Shown piece by piece: positions 32,961 to 42,003 of a DNA stretch of 64,000 nt. The stretch covers positions 1-64,000 of the forward strand of contig NZ_JBHTDN010000001.1 of NCBI RefSeq assembly GCF_042666505.1. The letters run 5' to 3'. A program made the position numbers and the translations under genes. Numbering within the stretch: the stretch's first letter is position 1; each line of letters begins with the position of its first letter. Below the pieces are notes generated by a model, which saw only the letters and a list, made by a program, of their open reading frames with translations, searched no databases and was not told where the DNA came from. The DNA comes from Parapedobacter sp042666505 (GTDB lineage Bacteria > Bacteroidota > Bacteroidia > Sphingobacteriales > Sphingobacteriaceae).

Positions 32961-34901
32961 ATGGAAATGACAGGCGGCATAGCCGAACAGGCGCACGGAT
33001 CGACCCAATGGTTTTCACTGTTTACCGACTTTGACATCGGGTTGTTTAAAGCAGGCAAGCACTACCGCCTCTATGAAAAGCTTGGATCGCACCTGATCAC
33101 TCATGAGGGAAGAACGGGAGTATACTTTGCTGTTTGGGCACCAAACGCCAGGTATGTGTCGGTAATTGGCGACTTTAACGGCTGGAACCGCTACCTTCAT
33201 CCGATGCGCATCCGGGGGGATAATTCCGGCATATGGGAAGTGTTTTTAGCTGGTGTCGGTCTGGGGGAAGGCTATAAATATTTTATCGAATCGCATAACG
33301 GCTACCAGGTAGATAAGGGCGATCCTTACGGTTATCAATGGGAAACGCCGCCTCAGACAGCTACAAAGATAGCATCGATCAGCTATACATGGTCTGACCA
33401 GGATTGGCTGGAAAAGCGAAACTCAGCTAACGTGCTGGAGCAGCCACTGTCCATTTATGAGGTACACCTTGGATCCTGGCGCCGGGTAGGCACCGAAGCA
33501 CGGTATATGACCTACCGCGAGATGGCTGTTGAACTAACTGCCTATTGCAAAGAAATGAAATTCACCCATGTCGAGTTCATGCCCGTCATGGAGCATCCGT
33601 TTTATGGTTCCTGGGGGTATCAGATCACAGGGTACTTTGCTCCTTCAAGCCGTTACGGATCAGCACAGGACTTCATGTACCTGATCGATCAGCTTCATCA
33701 GGCCGGCATCGGCGTCATTCTGGATTGGGTTCCTTCACATTTCCCGACGGATGAGCACGGCTTAGGCTATTTTGACGGTACGCATCTGTATGAATATCCG
33801 GATCCAAGAAAAGGCTTTCATCCCGACTGGCAGAGTCTGATTTTCAACTACAGCCGAAACGAAGTCCGGGCTTTTTTGATATCAAATGCCTTGTACTGGC
33901 TCGATATCTATCATGTTGACGGTCTGCGCGTGGATGCGGTAGCTTCCATGCTTTACCTGGATTATTCACGCAATGAGGGTGAATGGATTCCCAACGAATA
34001 CGGGGGCCGGGAAAATCTGGAGGCGATCAGTTTCCTGAAGGACCTAAACGATGCCATACATCACCATCATCCCGGTGTGATTACGATCGCTGAGGAATCA
34101 ACGGCGTGGCCGGGCGTCACCCAACCCACCGGCAACGGTTTGGGTTTCGATCTTAAATGGATGATGGGATGGATGCACGACACGCTGGATTACCTTCAGA
34201 AGGATCCGCTTTACCGCGGTCACCATCAAAGTCAGCTGACGTTTAGCTTGGTTTATGCATTTGCCGAAAAGTTTGTGCTTCCGCTTTCGCACGATGAGGT
34301 GGTCTACGGGAAACATTCGTTAATCAACAAAATGCCCGGTGATACCTGGCAGCAATTTGCCAATTTGCGTCTGCTCTACGGTTACATGTATGGCCACCCA
34401 GGCGGCAAAACGATTTTTATGGGAGGCGAATTTGCGCAACGACACGAATGGCGGCACGATTACAGCCTGGACTGGTACGAATGTGAGGATTCAAACCATC
34501 AAGGTATACAACGTTGGGTTAAGCATCTGAATGCCTTTTATCAAGAGCAACCAGCGCTTTACAAGCAAAACTATGCACCTGCGGGGTTCGAATGGCTCGA
34601 TATCAATGATCATGTAAATAGTGTGATTACGTGGCTGCGCAAAGGGCTTGACGGCGAAGATAGCCTGATTTTTATAGCCAATTTTACGCCGATGGTAAGG
34701 GAAAATTACCGCATTGGTGTACCAGTAATGGGGAAATACATCGAATTGCTTAATTCAGACAATTTACGATACGGGGGTAGTAACGTACTGAACAGTGGCG
34801 ACCTGGAAACGTATCCCATTCCGGTGGCTGGAAAGAGGCACTCACTTATTTTGACGTTACCTCCGCTTGCAATTATCGTATTGCACAGGTTGATTTCCTA
34901 A
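32961..34901 (+). CDS. glgB: 1,4-alpha-glucan branching enzyme
   Basis: This 646-residue protein has an N-terminal CBM48 domain (GVYFAVWAPNARYVSVIGDF, NGWNRYLHPMRI) and GH13 motifs HVEFMPVMEHPFYGSWGYQI, GVILDWVPSHFP, GLRVDAVASMLYLDYSR (nucleophile Asp), ITIAEESTAWPGVT (Glu) and LPLSHDEVVYGKHSL. It introduces alpha-1,6 branches into the glucan that GlgE elongates. It follows treS-mak by 9 bp and closes the operon; the 131 bp after it show no clear terminator. Confidence 0.93.
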   Translation: MEMTGGIAEQAHGSTQWFSLFTDFDIGLFKAGKHYRLYEKLGSHLITHEGRTGVYFAVWAPNARYVSVIGDFNGWNRYLHPMRIRGDNSGIWEVFLAGVGLGEGYKYFIESHNGYQVDKGDPYGYQWETPPQTATKIASISYTWSDQDWLEKRNSANVLEQPLSIYEVHLGSWRRVGTEARYMTYREMAVELTAYCKEMKFTHVEFMPVMEHPFYGSWGYQITGYFAPSSRYGSAQDFMYLIDQLHQAGIGVILDWVPSHFPTDEHGLGYFDGTHLYEYPDPRKGFHPDWQSLIFNYSRNEVRAFLISNALYWLDIYHVDGLRVDAVASMLYLDYSRNEGEWIPNEYGGRENLEAISFLKDLNDAIHHHHPGVITIAEESTAWPGVTQPTGNGLGFDLKWMMGWMHDTLDYLQKDPLYRGHHQSQLTFSLVYAFAEKFVLPLSHDEVVYGKHSLINKMPGDTWQQFANLRLLYGYMYGHPGGKTIFMGGEFAQRHEWRHDYSLDWYECEDSNHQGIQRWVKHLNAFYQEQPALYKQNYAPAGFEWLDINDHVNSVITWLRKGLDGEDSLIFIANFTPMVRENYRIGVPVMGKYIELLNSDNLRYGGSNVLNSGDLETYPIPVAGKRHSLILTLPPLAIIVLHRLIS

Positions 34902-35032
34902 GGTGTCGATGGCAACCTCCGATAGAACGCCGGAACCGAGATACCGGACAAGCGATTGCCGAGCAATTCCAAATCCCGATCGGCATTCTAGCCTGTTTGG
35001 CAAGTAACATGGAAATCAGGTAATGCCGCTTC

Positions 35033-35560
35033 TTATAGGGGCAGCAGCCCCAGCCAGGCGAGCCATAGAAACGACTCGGGGTTCATCTGCGACCGGATGA
35101 CCTTCAGCGCCCGTGTAAGGTGGTTTTTGGCCGTGTTGGGGGCAATGTTCAATTGGTCGGCAATTTCCTGCAGGCTTAACCCTTTGTCGTGATTGAGTTC
35201 GTAGATCTGCTGCTGCCGCGGTGGGAGTTCATGCAGAATGGCGTCAAGCTGACCCTGGATGTCATCGGTCGCTAATTTGCTTTCCGTTCGGTTTTCGCTG
35301 TTTTGTAAGTGATGCCAGACTTCTTTCTGATACGATTTTTCTTTGGCTAGTTTCTTGAAGTGGTCAAAAATGTGGTTTTTAGCCATGGCTAAAATATAGG
35401 AATCCAGGGCTTCCATACTGGATAGCTTATCCTTTTTTAACCAGATTTTAAGCATAACATCCTGGGTCAAATCCTCAGCCAATGCCGAATCTTTGACAAA
35501 TTTTAGCATAAAGTGGTAGATTCTTACGCGATAGTTTTTTAGTTGCTTTTCCATCTTCAA
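35033..35560 (-). CDS. ECF RNA polymerase sigma factor (FecI-like)
   Basis: The 175-residue protein has sigma region 2 (YHFMLKFVKDSALAEDLTQD, then AMAKNHIFDHFKKLA) and region 4 (LPPRQQQIYELNHDKGLSLQ, ADQLNIAPNTAKNHLTRAL). It is divergent from a FecR-type anti-sigma gene 415 bp away, whose SusCD operon it should activate when the SusC protein signals ligand binding. Divergent rather than co-directional order is a common variant. Confidence 0.9.
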   Translation of the reverse strand: MKMEKQLKNYRVRIYHFMLKFVKDSALAEDLTQDVMLKIWLKKDKLSSMEALDSYILAMAKNHIFDHFKKLAKEKSYQKEVWHHLQNSENRTESKLATDDIQGQLDAILHELPPRQQQIYELNHDKGLSLQEIADQLNIAPNTAKNHLTRALKVIRSQMNPESFLWLAWLGLLPL

Positions 35561-35975
35561 ACAATTACAAAATGCATTAATCGATGCTTGATGGATGTAA
35601 TGGTTGTTTGAGAGATGACTCCTTTGTGCTAATGTAAGGATATATATTAGAAAAGCAATGGAAAATAAAAATAATTTGTTTGGGACTGGTCTGATTATCA
35701 GGTTTCAGAGTTATGCTTAGTTGATGGATGACTTAAATGGTTGTTAGGAACTAATTTTAAACTTTAAAACAAGTAAGCATTAAGGCCAATTAATGCCATA
35801 CGAATCGAGGAGTATGCGCCGGGAAAAGAAAGGTTTGGTTTCGGTTCCGGAAGTGCCGTACTGTGGGATGTCGGGTGTGTGCTGTCGATGCAGGACAAAA
35901 AAACAGGATTAAAAAAATACATGGGGGACTGGTCTGATCAATGGCTTTCGCAGTTATACCTAGTAATCTTTAAAA
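35561..35975 (+). promoter_or_regulatory. Sigma/FecR intergenic region with a 39-bp direct repeat
   Basis: Two copies of a 39-bp sequence beginning GGGACTGGTCTGAT and ending AGTTAT-n-n-n-TAG lie at 35682-35720 and 35925-35963, identical at 30 of 39 positions and both pointing toward fecR. The second ends 12 bp before the fecR start. They may be tandem promoters for the ECF sigma factor (GGACTGG as -35, AGTTAT as -10) or operator sites. No gene is seen in this gap. Confidence 0.55.
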
Positions 35976-36938
35976 TTGACACACGTGGATAAGAATAAAC
36001 GATTTAGTTTTTTACTGGAAAAATACAGAAATGACTCGCTGACCAAAGCGGAGTACGAGGAGTTTCTAAAAAGATTAAATGCGCCGGATGCACAGGACGA
36101 ACTGGACGAAATGCTGACAGGGTATTGGAACCTGCCTGGCGATGACCCCGTGGCAGAGGATGAACAGGAGCCTTCGCCCAACAAGCGGACGTTCTTTTCC
36201 GGAAGAAGAGGCCTGATGAAGTGGAGCATAGCGGCATCGTTGCTGGTGATGCTAACGGCCACGCTGCTCTACGTTGGTAGGTCATCCGGGGAATACGTAA
36301 CGTATAAAACGGGCTTCGGAGAGATCAAGGAGGTGAATTTGCCGGATGGAAGCGTGGTGACCTTGAATGCCAATAGCGAATTTTCTTGGAACCGTGATTG
36401 GGAAGACGAGGAAGCCCGGCAGGTAACCCTGAAGGGTGAGGCGTTTTTTGACATCAAGCACGTGCGCGGCATGACGTTTACGGTGAAAACCGGCGACGTA
36501 TCGGTGGAAGTGGTGGGAACGTCCTTTAATGTGGATAGCCGGAACCAGAAGACCGCCGTATACCTGGATGAAGGGAAGGTGAAATTACACGTGGACCGAG
36601 AGCGTTCGGATGCGATCGTGATGAAACCGGGCGAGAAGGTGGATTACAATGCGGCGAACGGAAAACTGGTCAAGACCGCAGACGAATCGATGAGCAGCGC
36701 GGCATCCTGGAAAGATGGGGTGCTGAACTTCAAGGACCTAGAGTTTCGGGACGTGCTTGAAAAGCTGACGGCCATTTACGGAAAGAAGTTTACGTGTGCG
36801 GATGACGACATCCTTTCCCGGCACATGTACCTCGGCGTGCCCTATAAGGATTGGAATCAGGTGAAAGAGGCACTGGAACTCTCGATGGATATCAAAATCT
36901 CGGAACATGAAGATACCTACGTGATACGTAAGGAATAG
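35976..36938 (+). CDS. FecR-family anti-sigma factor
   Basis: The 320-residue protein starts at TTG 35976 or GTG 35985. A cytoplasmic N-terminal domain (RNDSLTKAEYEEFLKRL) binds sigma, one transmembrane segment (WSIAASLLVMLTATLLYV, ~85-103) follows, and then a periplasmic FecR domain (VNLPDGSVVTLNANSEFSW, GEAFFDI, VVGTSFNVDSR) and a C-terminal DUF4974/STN-like domain (LNFKDLEFRDVLEKLTAIYG). It relays the state of the SusC protein encoded 27 bp downstream to the divergent sigma factor. Confidence 0.92.
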   Translation: MTHVDKNKRFSFLLEKYRNDSLTKAEYEEFLKRLNAPDAQDELDEMLTGYWNLPGDDPVAEDEQEPSPNKRTFFSGRRGLMKWSIAASLLVMLTATLLYVGRSSGEYVTYKTGFGEIKEVNLPDGSVVTLNANSEFSWNRDWEDEEARQVTLKGEAFFDIKHVRGMTFTVKTGDVSVEVVGTSFNVDSRNQKTAVYLDEGKVKLHVDRERSDAIVMKPGEKVDYNAANGKLVKTADESMSSAASWKDGVLNFKDLEFRDVLEKLTAIYGKKFTCADDDILSRHMYLGVPYKDWNQVKEALELSMDIKISEHEDTYVIRKE

Positions 36939-36965
36939 CGCCCAAAAAAACTAACTCCTAATTAT

Positions 36966-39900
36966 ATGAACAGAATAAAGCAAAGCCCAAGGTGGTTATT
37001 GGGAATCCTATTGGTTACATTTTGGTCGGTCAACCACGCAAATGCCGCCAAATCAAACCGGCAAATGTCTTTAATAGAGGCTGTTGAGGAGATCAGTAAG
37101 AGCTACAATGTGTACTTTACTTTCGACAAGACCTTGGTCTCGGACATCAAGGTGCGTTACGAGCCCAAACGCGCCCGGAACGTGGAGGAAGCCGTATCGG
37201 CCGTCCTGAAAGGCACGGAGCTTTCCTACCGTTTTTTCAGCAATCGGTACATCATCATCTACAAAAACGATGAGGAAGGCCTGGAATCGTTGAAGAAGAT
37301 GGCGCGCTACCTGGAAAAAATGGCCGATAAAGAAAAAGCCCTGCTGGTGAAGCGACAGGTGATTCCGGTGCAGGGGCGCGTGACAACCGGCGACGGCGGG
37401 GAAGGCCTGGAGGGCGTGAGCGTGAAGGTGAAAGGAACCAACCGGGGCACCGTAACCGATGCGCAGGGGAATTACCTGATCGAGGTGCCGAATGGGGAGG
37501 CGGTGCTGGTGTTCTCGTTCGTCGGCTACGCCAGCCAGGAAGTGCCGGTCAATGGGCGTTCTACCATCCACGTAGGGTTATCGCAGACGGGGCAGGACCT
37601 GGAGGAGGTGGTGGTAGTGGGATACGGTACCCAGAAAAAGGTAAACCTGACGGGGGCCGTCGCATCGGTGTCCGCAGCGGAGCTGGAAAAACGGACGGTG
37701 ACGCGGTCGAGCCTCGCCCTGCAGGGGCAGATGAGCGGGATATCCGTAAGGCAGGGCTCCGGAAACCCGGGAAGCAACTCGGCTTCGCTGATCATCCGGG
37801 GGCAGGGGACGTTCAGCGGCGCCGGCAACAGTCCGCTGGTTCTGGTGGACGGGATTGAGTCGTCGGTGGATGCGGTCGATCCCAACGACATCGAAAGCGT
37901 GTCGATCCTGAAAGATGCGGCGTCTGCGGCCATCTTCGGTTCCAAGGCGGCCAACGGCGTGATTTTGATCGTGACGAAAAAGGGTATCGCCGGGAAGCCG
38001 GTATTCAGCTATAACACGTACGTAGGCAAACAGACGCCAACCATGGTGCCCGAGATGGTCAACTCGTGGGAATATGCGGAGATTGTCAACGAGACGTACC
38101 TGAATATGGGGCAGCAGAAGCGGTACTCCGATGAGGAGATCCAGAAGTTCAAGGACGGTACGGATCCGGATTATCCGAATTTTGATCATATTGATTATTT
38201 GTTCGGCTCGGGAAGCGGCATCCAGACGAAACACGATATTTCCCTGCGTGGCGGAACCGAAGCAACGCAGTACATGTTTTCGGCCAGTTATTACGATCAA
38301 CAGGGGCTGATCAAAAAGAACAGCGCCGATCAGTACAACATCCGGCTAAACTTGGACGGCAAACTCCGCGATAACGTGCATTTCAGCGTGAAATTGGCGG
38401 GTTCAAAATCCCAGAACAACGAACCTTCGTCGCCGAACCGGGCGGGTTTATCAGGGATTGTGAGCGGGGCCATGCGGAATTCGAACGCACTGCCCGGCCC
38501 GACACCGGATGGGTATTGGGGGCGGAATGAAACCTTGCATCCGGAGGCCGACCTGAACAGCAAGTCGTTCATCCGGAACGCCGGGACGAACCTGTACTCG
38601 AATGGGAGCGTGGTATGGGATATTATTGAGGGACTGAAAATTACGGGGCAAATCGGGTATACGCAAGGCATGGGCGAGTACAAGGGGTTTGTCGCCACCT
38701 ATCCCATCACTCCCACGTATGGCATTACCCTGAACAGTTTGAGTACGTCGTGGTCGCAGAACAACGCCCTGACGCTCCAGTCCATCATTGAGTATGATAA
38801 AGTGATAAACGACCACGCGTTCCACCTGCTTGGCGGCGTTTCGGGGCAGTCGTATGAATCGAAAAACATCAGTGCGTACCGGGATGCGTTTCCCAATAAC
38901 GAAATTTATGAAATCAATGCGGGCGCAACGGCCCGCGGAACCCAGGGCGGGAGTGCTTCGCGGAATACACTGGCTTCCTATTTTGGAAGGCTGAATTACA
39001 ACTTCCGCGAAAAATACCTCTTCGAAGCGAACTTCCGGTACGATGGGTCGTCGAGGTTTCCGAAGGATCGCCGGTGGGGATTGTTCCCGTCGTTTTCTGC
39101 GGGATGGCGCATCTCGCAGGAGGGTTTCCTGAAAGACGTGGCGTGGCTGACCGACTGGAAAGTCCGGGGCTCATGGGGCGAGCTGGGGAACCAGTCGATC
39201 GGAAATTATCCGTATCAGGACCTCGTGGCGCTGGGACAGAACTACCCCTTCGGAAGTGAATTGTCGGCCGGTGGGGCGGTAACGACCATCGCCAACAAGG
39301 AGATTACGTGGGAAACAACCACCATCACGGATGTGGGGATGGACGTCTCGCTGTTTCAGGGGAAAATCGATTTTTCAGCGGATTATTTCGTGAAGAACAC
39401 GTCAAACATCCTCTATAATGTGTCGGTGTCCAATTTGTTGGGGGCAACGCCGTCGGCTACCAATGCCGGCTCGGTTGAAAATCGCGGGTGGGATTTTAAC
39501 GTGAAATACAGCAACCGGACGGGGGATTTCTCGTACGGTGCGTCTGCCGTCTTTTCGATTGTTCGCAACAAGGTAACCAAATTGGCGGAAATTGACCGCG
39601 ACATCAACCGGGGGCTGTTTGTCGGGCATCCCATCGGGAGTGCCTATGGGTACGTGAGCGATGGGTTGTTCGTGAGCGATGAGGAGGTTGCGAATTACGC
39701 CACCCAGCCGTTTTCATTCCTGGCGAATGCCGGCGGTATCAAATTCGTGGATATCGGGGGGCCGAATGGCACACCCGACGGCGTGGTGAATTCGAGCTAC
39801 GACCGGACGATCATCGGGATGCCGCTTCCCATCACCACCTATTCATTTACCTTGGATGGCGGGTACAAAAACTTTGATTTCAACCTCATGCTGCAGGGCG

Positions 39901-40319
39901 AAGGGGGACGGAATGACATGATCAACATCGGGCAGTTCTTTTTCCCGTTGGAGAACAACAGCAACGTGCAACGGGAAGCGTACGAGAACCGGTGGACGGT
40001 GGATAATCCGAACCCACGGGCTTCCTACCCGAAAATGGTCCTGACCTCGTCGGGTTTCTACTCGACCAACGACGTGGACTACTGGTACCGCGATGCGACG
40101 TTCCTTCGGCTCAAAAATGTGCAGCTAGGTTATACGTTGCCGCAGCAGTGGCTGGAAAACGTGTTTCTGAACCGGGTGCGCATCTACGTGAGCGGTGAAA
40201 ACTTATTCACCCTGACCAAGTATTACGACGGCTGGGATCCGGAGATGCAAACGGGGGGAGCGGGCTTGTTTTACCCGCTGACCAAACTGTATGTGGCCGG
40301 TATAAACGTCAAGTTCTAA
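36966..40319 (+). CDS. SusC/RagA TonB-linked transporter with STN signalling domain
   Basis: This 1117-residue protein has a signal peptide (LLGILLVTFWSVNHANA), an STN domain ~40-105 (IEAVEEISKSYNVYFTFDKT), a carboxypeptidase-regulatory-like domain ~125-205, then EEVVVVGYGTQKKVNLTGAV, the plug (SLIIRGQGTFSG) and DAASAAIFGSKAANGVILI, and a beta-barrel. The STN domain contacts FecR, so this transporter signals ligand presence to its own ECF sigma. It is co-transcribed with the SusD gene 18 bp downstream. Confidence 0.94.
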   Translation: MNRIKQSPRWLLGILLVTFWSVNHANAAKSNRQMSLIEAVEEISKSYNVYFTFDKTLVSDIKVRYEPKRARNVEEAVSAVLKGTELSYRFFSNRYIIIYKNDEEGLESLKKMARYLEKMADKEKALLVKRQVIPVQGRVTTGDGGEGLEGVSVKVKGTNRGTVTDAQGNYLIEVPNGEAVLVFSFVGYASQEVPVNGRSTIHVGLSQTGQDLEEVVVVGYGTQKKVNLTGAVASVSAAELEKRTVTRSSLALQGQMSGISVRQGSGNPGSNSASLIIRGQGTFSGAGNSPLVLVDGIESSVDAVDPNDIESVSILKDAASAAIFGSKAANGVILIVTKKGIAGKPVFSYNTYVGKQTPTMVPEMVNSWEYAEIVNETYLNMGQQKRYSDEEIQKFKDGTDPDYPNFDHIDYLFGSGSGIQTKHDISLRGGTEATQYMFSASYYDQQGLIKKNSADQYNIRLNLDGKLRDNVHFSVKLAGSKSQNNEPSSPNRAGLSGIVSGAMRNSNALPGPTPDGYWGRNETLHPEADLNSKSFIRNAGTNLYSNGSVVWDIIEGLKITGQIGYTQGMGEYKGFVATYPITPTYGITLNSLSTSWSQNNALTLQSIIEYDKVINDHAFHLLGGVSGQSYESKNISAYRDAFPNNEIYEINAGATARGTQGGSASRNTLASYFGRLNYNFREKYLFEANFRYDGSSRFPKDRRWGLFPSFSAGWRISQEGFLKDVAWLTDWKVRGSWGELGNQSIGNYPYQDLVALGQNYPFGSELSAGGAVTTIANKEITWETTTITDVGMDVSLFQGKIDFSADYFVKNTSNILYNVSVSNLLGATPSATNAGSVENRGWDFNVKYSNRTGDFSYGASAVFSIVRNKVTKLAEIDRDINRGLFVGHPIGSAYGYVSDGLFVSDEEVANYATQPFSFLANAGGIKFVDIGGPNGTPDGVVNSSYDRTIIGMPLPITTYSFTLDGGYKNFDFNLMLQGEGGRNDMINIGQFFFPLENNSNVQREAYENRWTVDNPNPRASYPKMVLTSSGFYSTNDVDYWYRDATFLRLKNVQLGYTLPQQWLENVFLNRVRIYVSGENLFTLTKYYDGWDPEMQTGGAGLFYPLTKLYVAGINVKF

Positions 40320-40337
40320 CCAAAAAGTACGCAGATT

Positions 40338-41975
40338 ATGAAAACAGCTAAAAACATAAGTTTCTTCGCGGTCCTTTCGTTGATCTTATCCGTGGGTTTA
40401 ACCGGGTGCCAGCCGGACTGGCTGGATGAACAACCGCTGTCGGAGTTGTCGGAAGCCTCGTTCTGGAATACCGAATCGGATGCCATACTGGCATTGACCG
40501 GGGTGTATAACGGCAGCAATGTGGGCAATAATTCATACAACAACGAGCTGCTGATCATGGCCAGCGCCACCGACGATTCGGGGTATAAAAACGGGGCCGT
40601 TGGCGTTATCTACAGCGGCTACCTGGTGCCGGGCGACGTCCAGGTGGTCCAGGCCATCTGGCAGCGGGCGTACCGGACGATTTTCAAGGCCAATTACTTT
40701 CTTGAGAATATCGAACGGGTGGAAATGGATGCCGCGAGAAAAGAGGCGCTGATTGCGGAAGTCCGCTTTCTGCGGGCCTACGAGTATTTCTATCTGTCGG
40801 TGCTGTATGGCGGGGTGCCGCTGATTACCAAGGTGCTGTCCATCGAGGAGGCGAATAACCAACGCCGCAATGCGTTGGAAGAAATCGTGGATTTTACCGT
40901 TGCTGAACTGACCGCAGCGGCTCCGAACCTGCCTGCCTCGCGGCCGGAAAATGAAAAGGGCCGGATTCTGAAGGCGGCGGCGCTGGCGGTAAAGGGGCGG
41001 CTGCTGATGATCCACGAACGGTGGGCGGAGGCGGCGGAAACCTACAAGGAGATCATCGACTTGGAAGCCCATAGCATTGACCCGCGCTACAAGGCGCTGT
41101 TTGAAGAGGCGGGTGAAAACAGCAGTGAGATCATCCTGGCTACCAATTGCGTGGCGGGCCTGTACGGGAACGCACAGAATCAACTGGTATACCACCCGGA
41201 TTTTTATGGGGGGTACCAGGAAGACAATGCGTTTCAGGGGCTGATCGATGCGTTTTTGATGACGGACGGCCTGCCGATTGAGGAATCGCCGAACTACGAT
41301 CCGGAAAATCCGTACGACAACCGCGACCCGCGATTGTATGCGAGCATTTTCCTGCCGGAATACACGGTCTTCCGCGGGAAGAAGTACCTGGCGCATCCGG
41401 ATCTGACCAACAGTGGCATCGCTTCATTGATTGGGGCAACGGGATACGGATGGAAAAAATACGTCACCGAAGATTATACCGGCGATCAGCTGTCATCGGG
41501 CGACGATATTATCCTCATCCGATATGCGGAGGTGCTGCTCAGTTACCTCGAATCCAAACTTGAAAACGGGGATGCCATTGACCAGGCGTTGCTGGATAAA
41601 ACGATTAACCAGGTGCGGGGCCGGGCGGAGGTGAATATGCCGCCGGTTACCGAAACCGATCGCGATAAACTCCGTGAAATTGTGCGCAGGGAGCGGCGCG
41701 TTGAATTTTGCCTGGAACGGCTGATCCGCTACATGGACATCCGCAGGTGGGGCATTTTCATGGAGGTCATGAACCGGCAATTCTATGGAATGAAGCTGAC
41801 GGACGATCCGGATAACTACACGGACTTTAGCGTGGAAAAGACCGGAAAATACCGGGGACATTACAAAGTCATCAACAAAACGGGAAGCATTACGCCGGCG
41901 ATGGCCTTGTTGCCCATCCCGCAGTATGAAATTGACATCAACCCCAATTTGGAACAGAACCCGGGTTATAATTAA
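40338..41975 (+). CDS. SusD/RagB-family lipoprotein
   Basis: The 545-residue protein has a lipoprotein signal (LSLILSVGLTGCQPDWLDEQ, Cys near 24), the SusD opening LDEQPLSELSEASFW, a central YKALFEEAGENSSEIILATN segment and a C-terminal VRGRAEVNMPPVTE then RRERRVEFCLERLIRYMDIR. It binds the substrate at the surface for the preceding SusC. The ligand is unknown; the downstream enzymes point to a modified amino sugar or cyclitol. Confidence 0.94.
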   Translation: MKTAKNISFFAVLSLILSVGLTGCQPDWLDEQPLSELSEASFWNTESDAILALTGVYNGSNVGNNSYNNELLIMASATDDSGYKNGAVGVIYSGYLVPGDVQVVQAIWQRAYRTIFKANYFLENIERVEMDAARKEALIAEVRFLRAYEYFYLSVLYGGVPLITKVLSIEEANNQRRNALEEIVDFTVAELTAAAPNLPASRPENEKGRILKAAALAVKGRLLMIHERWAEAAETYKEIIDLEAHSIDPRYKALFEEAGENSSEIILATNCVAGLYGNAQNQLVYHPDFYGGYQEDNAFQGLIDAFLMTDGLPIEESPNYDPENPYDNRDPRLYASIFLPEYTVFRGKKYLAHPDLTNSGIASLIGATGYGWKKYVTEDYTGDQLSSGDDIILIRYAEVLLSYLESKLENGDAIDQALLDKTINQVRGRAEVNMPPVTETDRDKLREIVRRERRVEFCLERLIRYMDIRRWGIFMEVMNRQFYGMKLTDDPDNYTDFSVEKTGKYRGHYKVINKTGSITPAMALLPIPQYEIDINPNLEQNPGYN

Positions 41976-42003
41976 GAGACACCGTCACATAAAACAACAG
42001 ACA

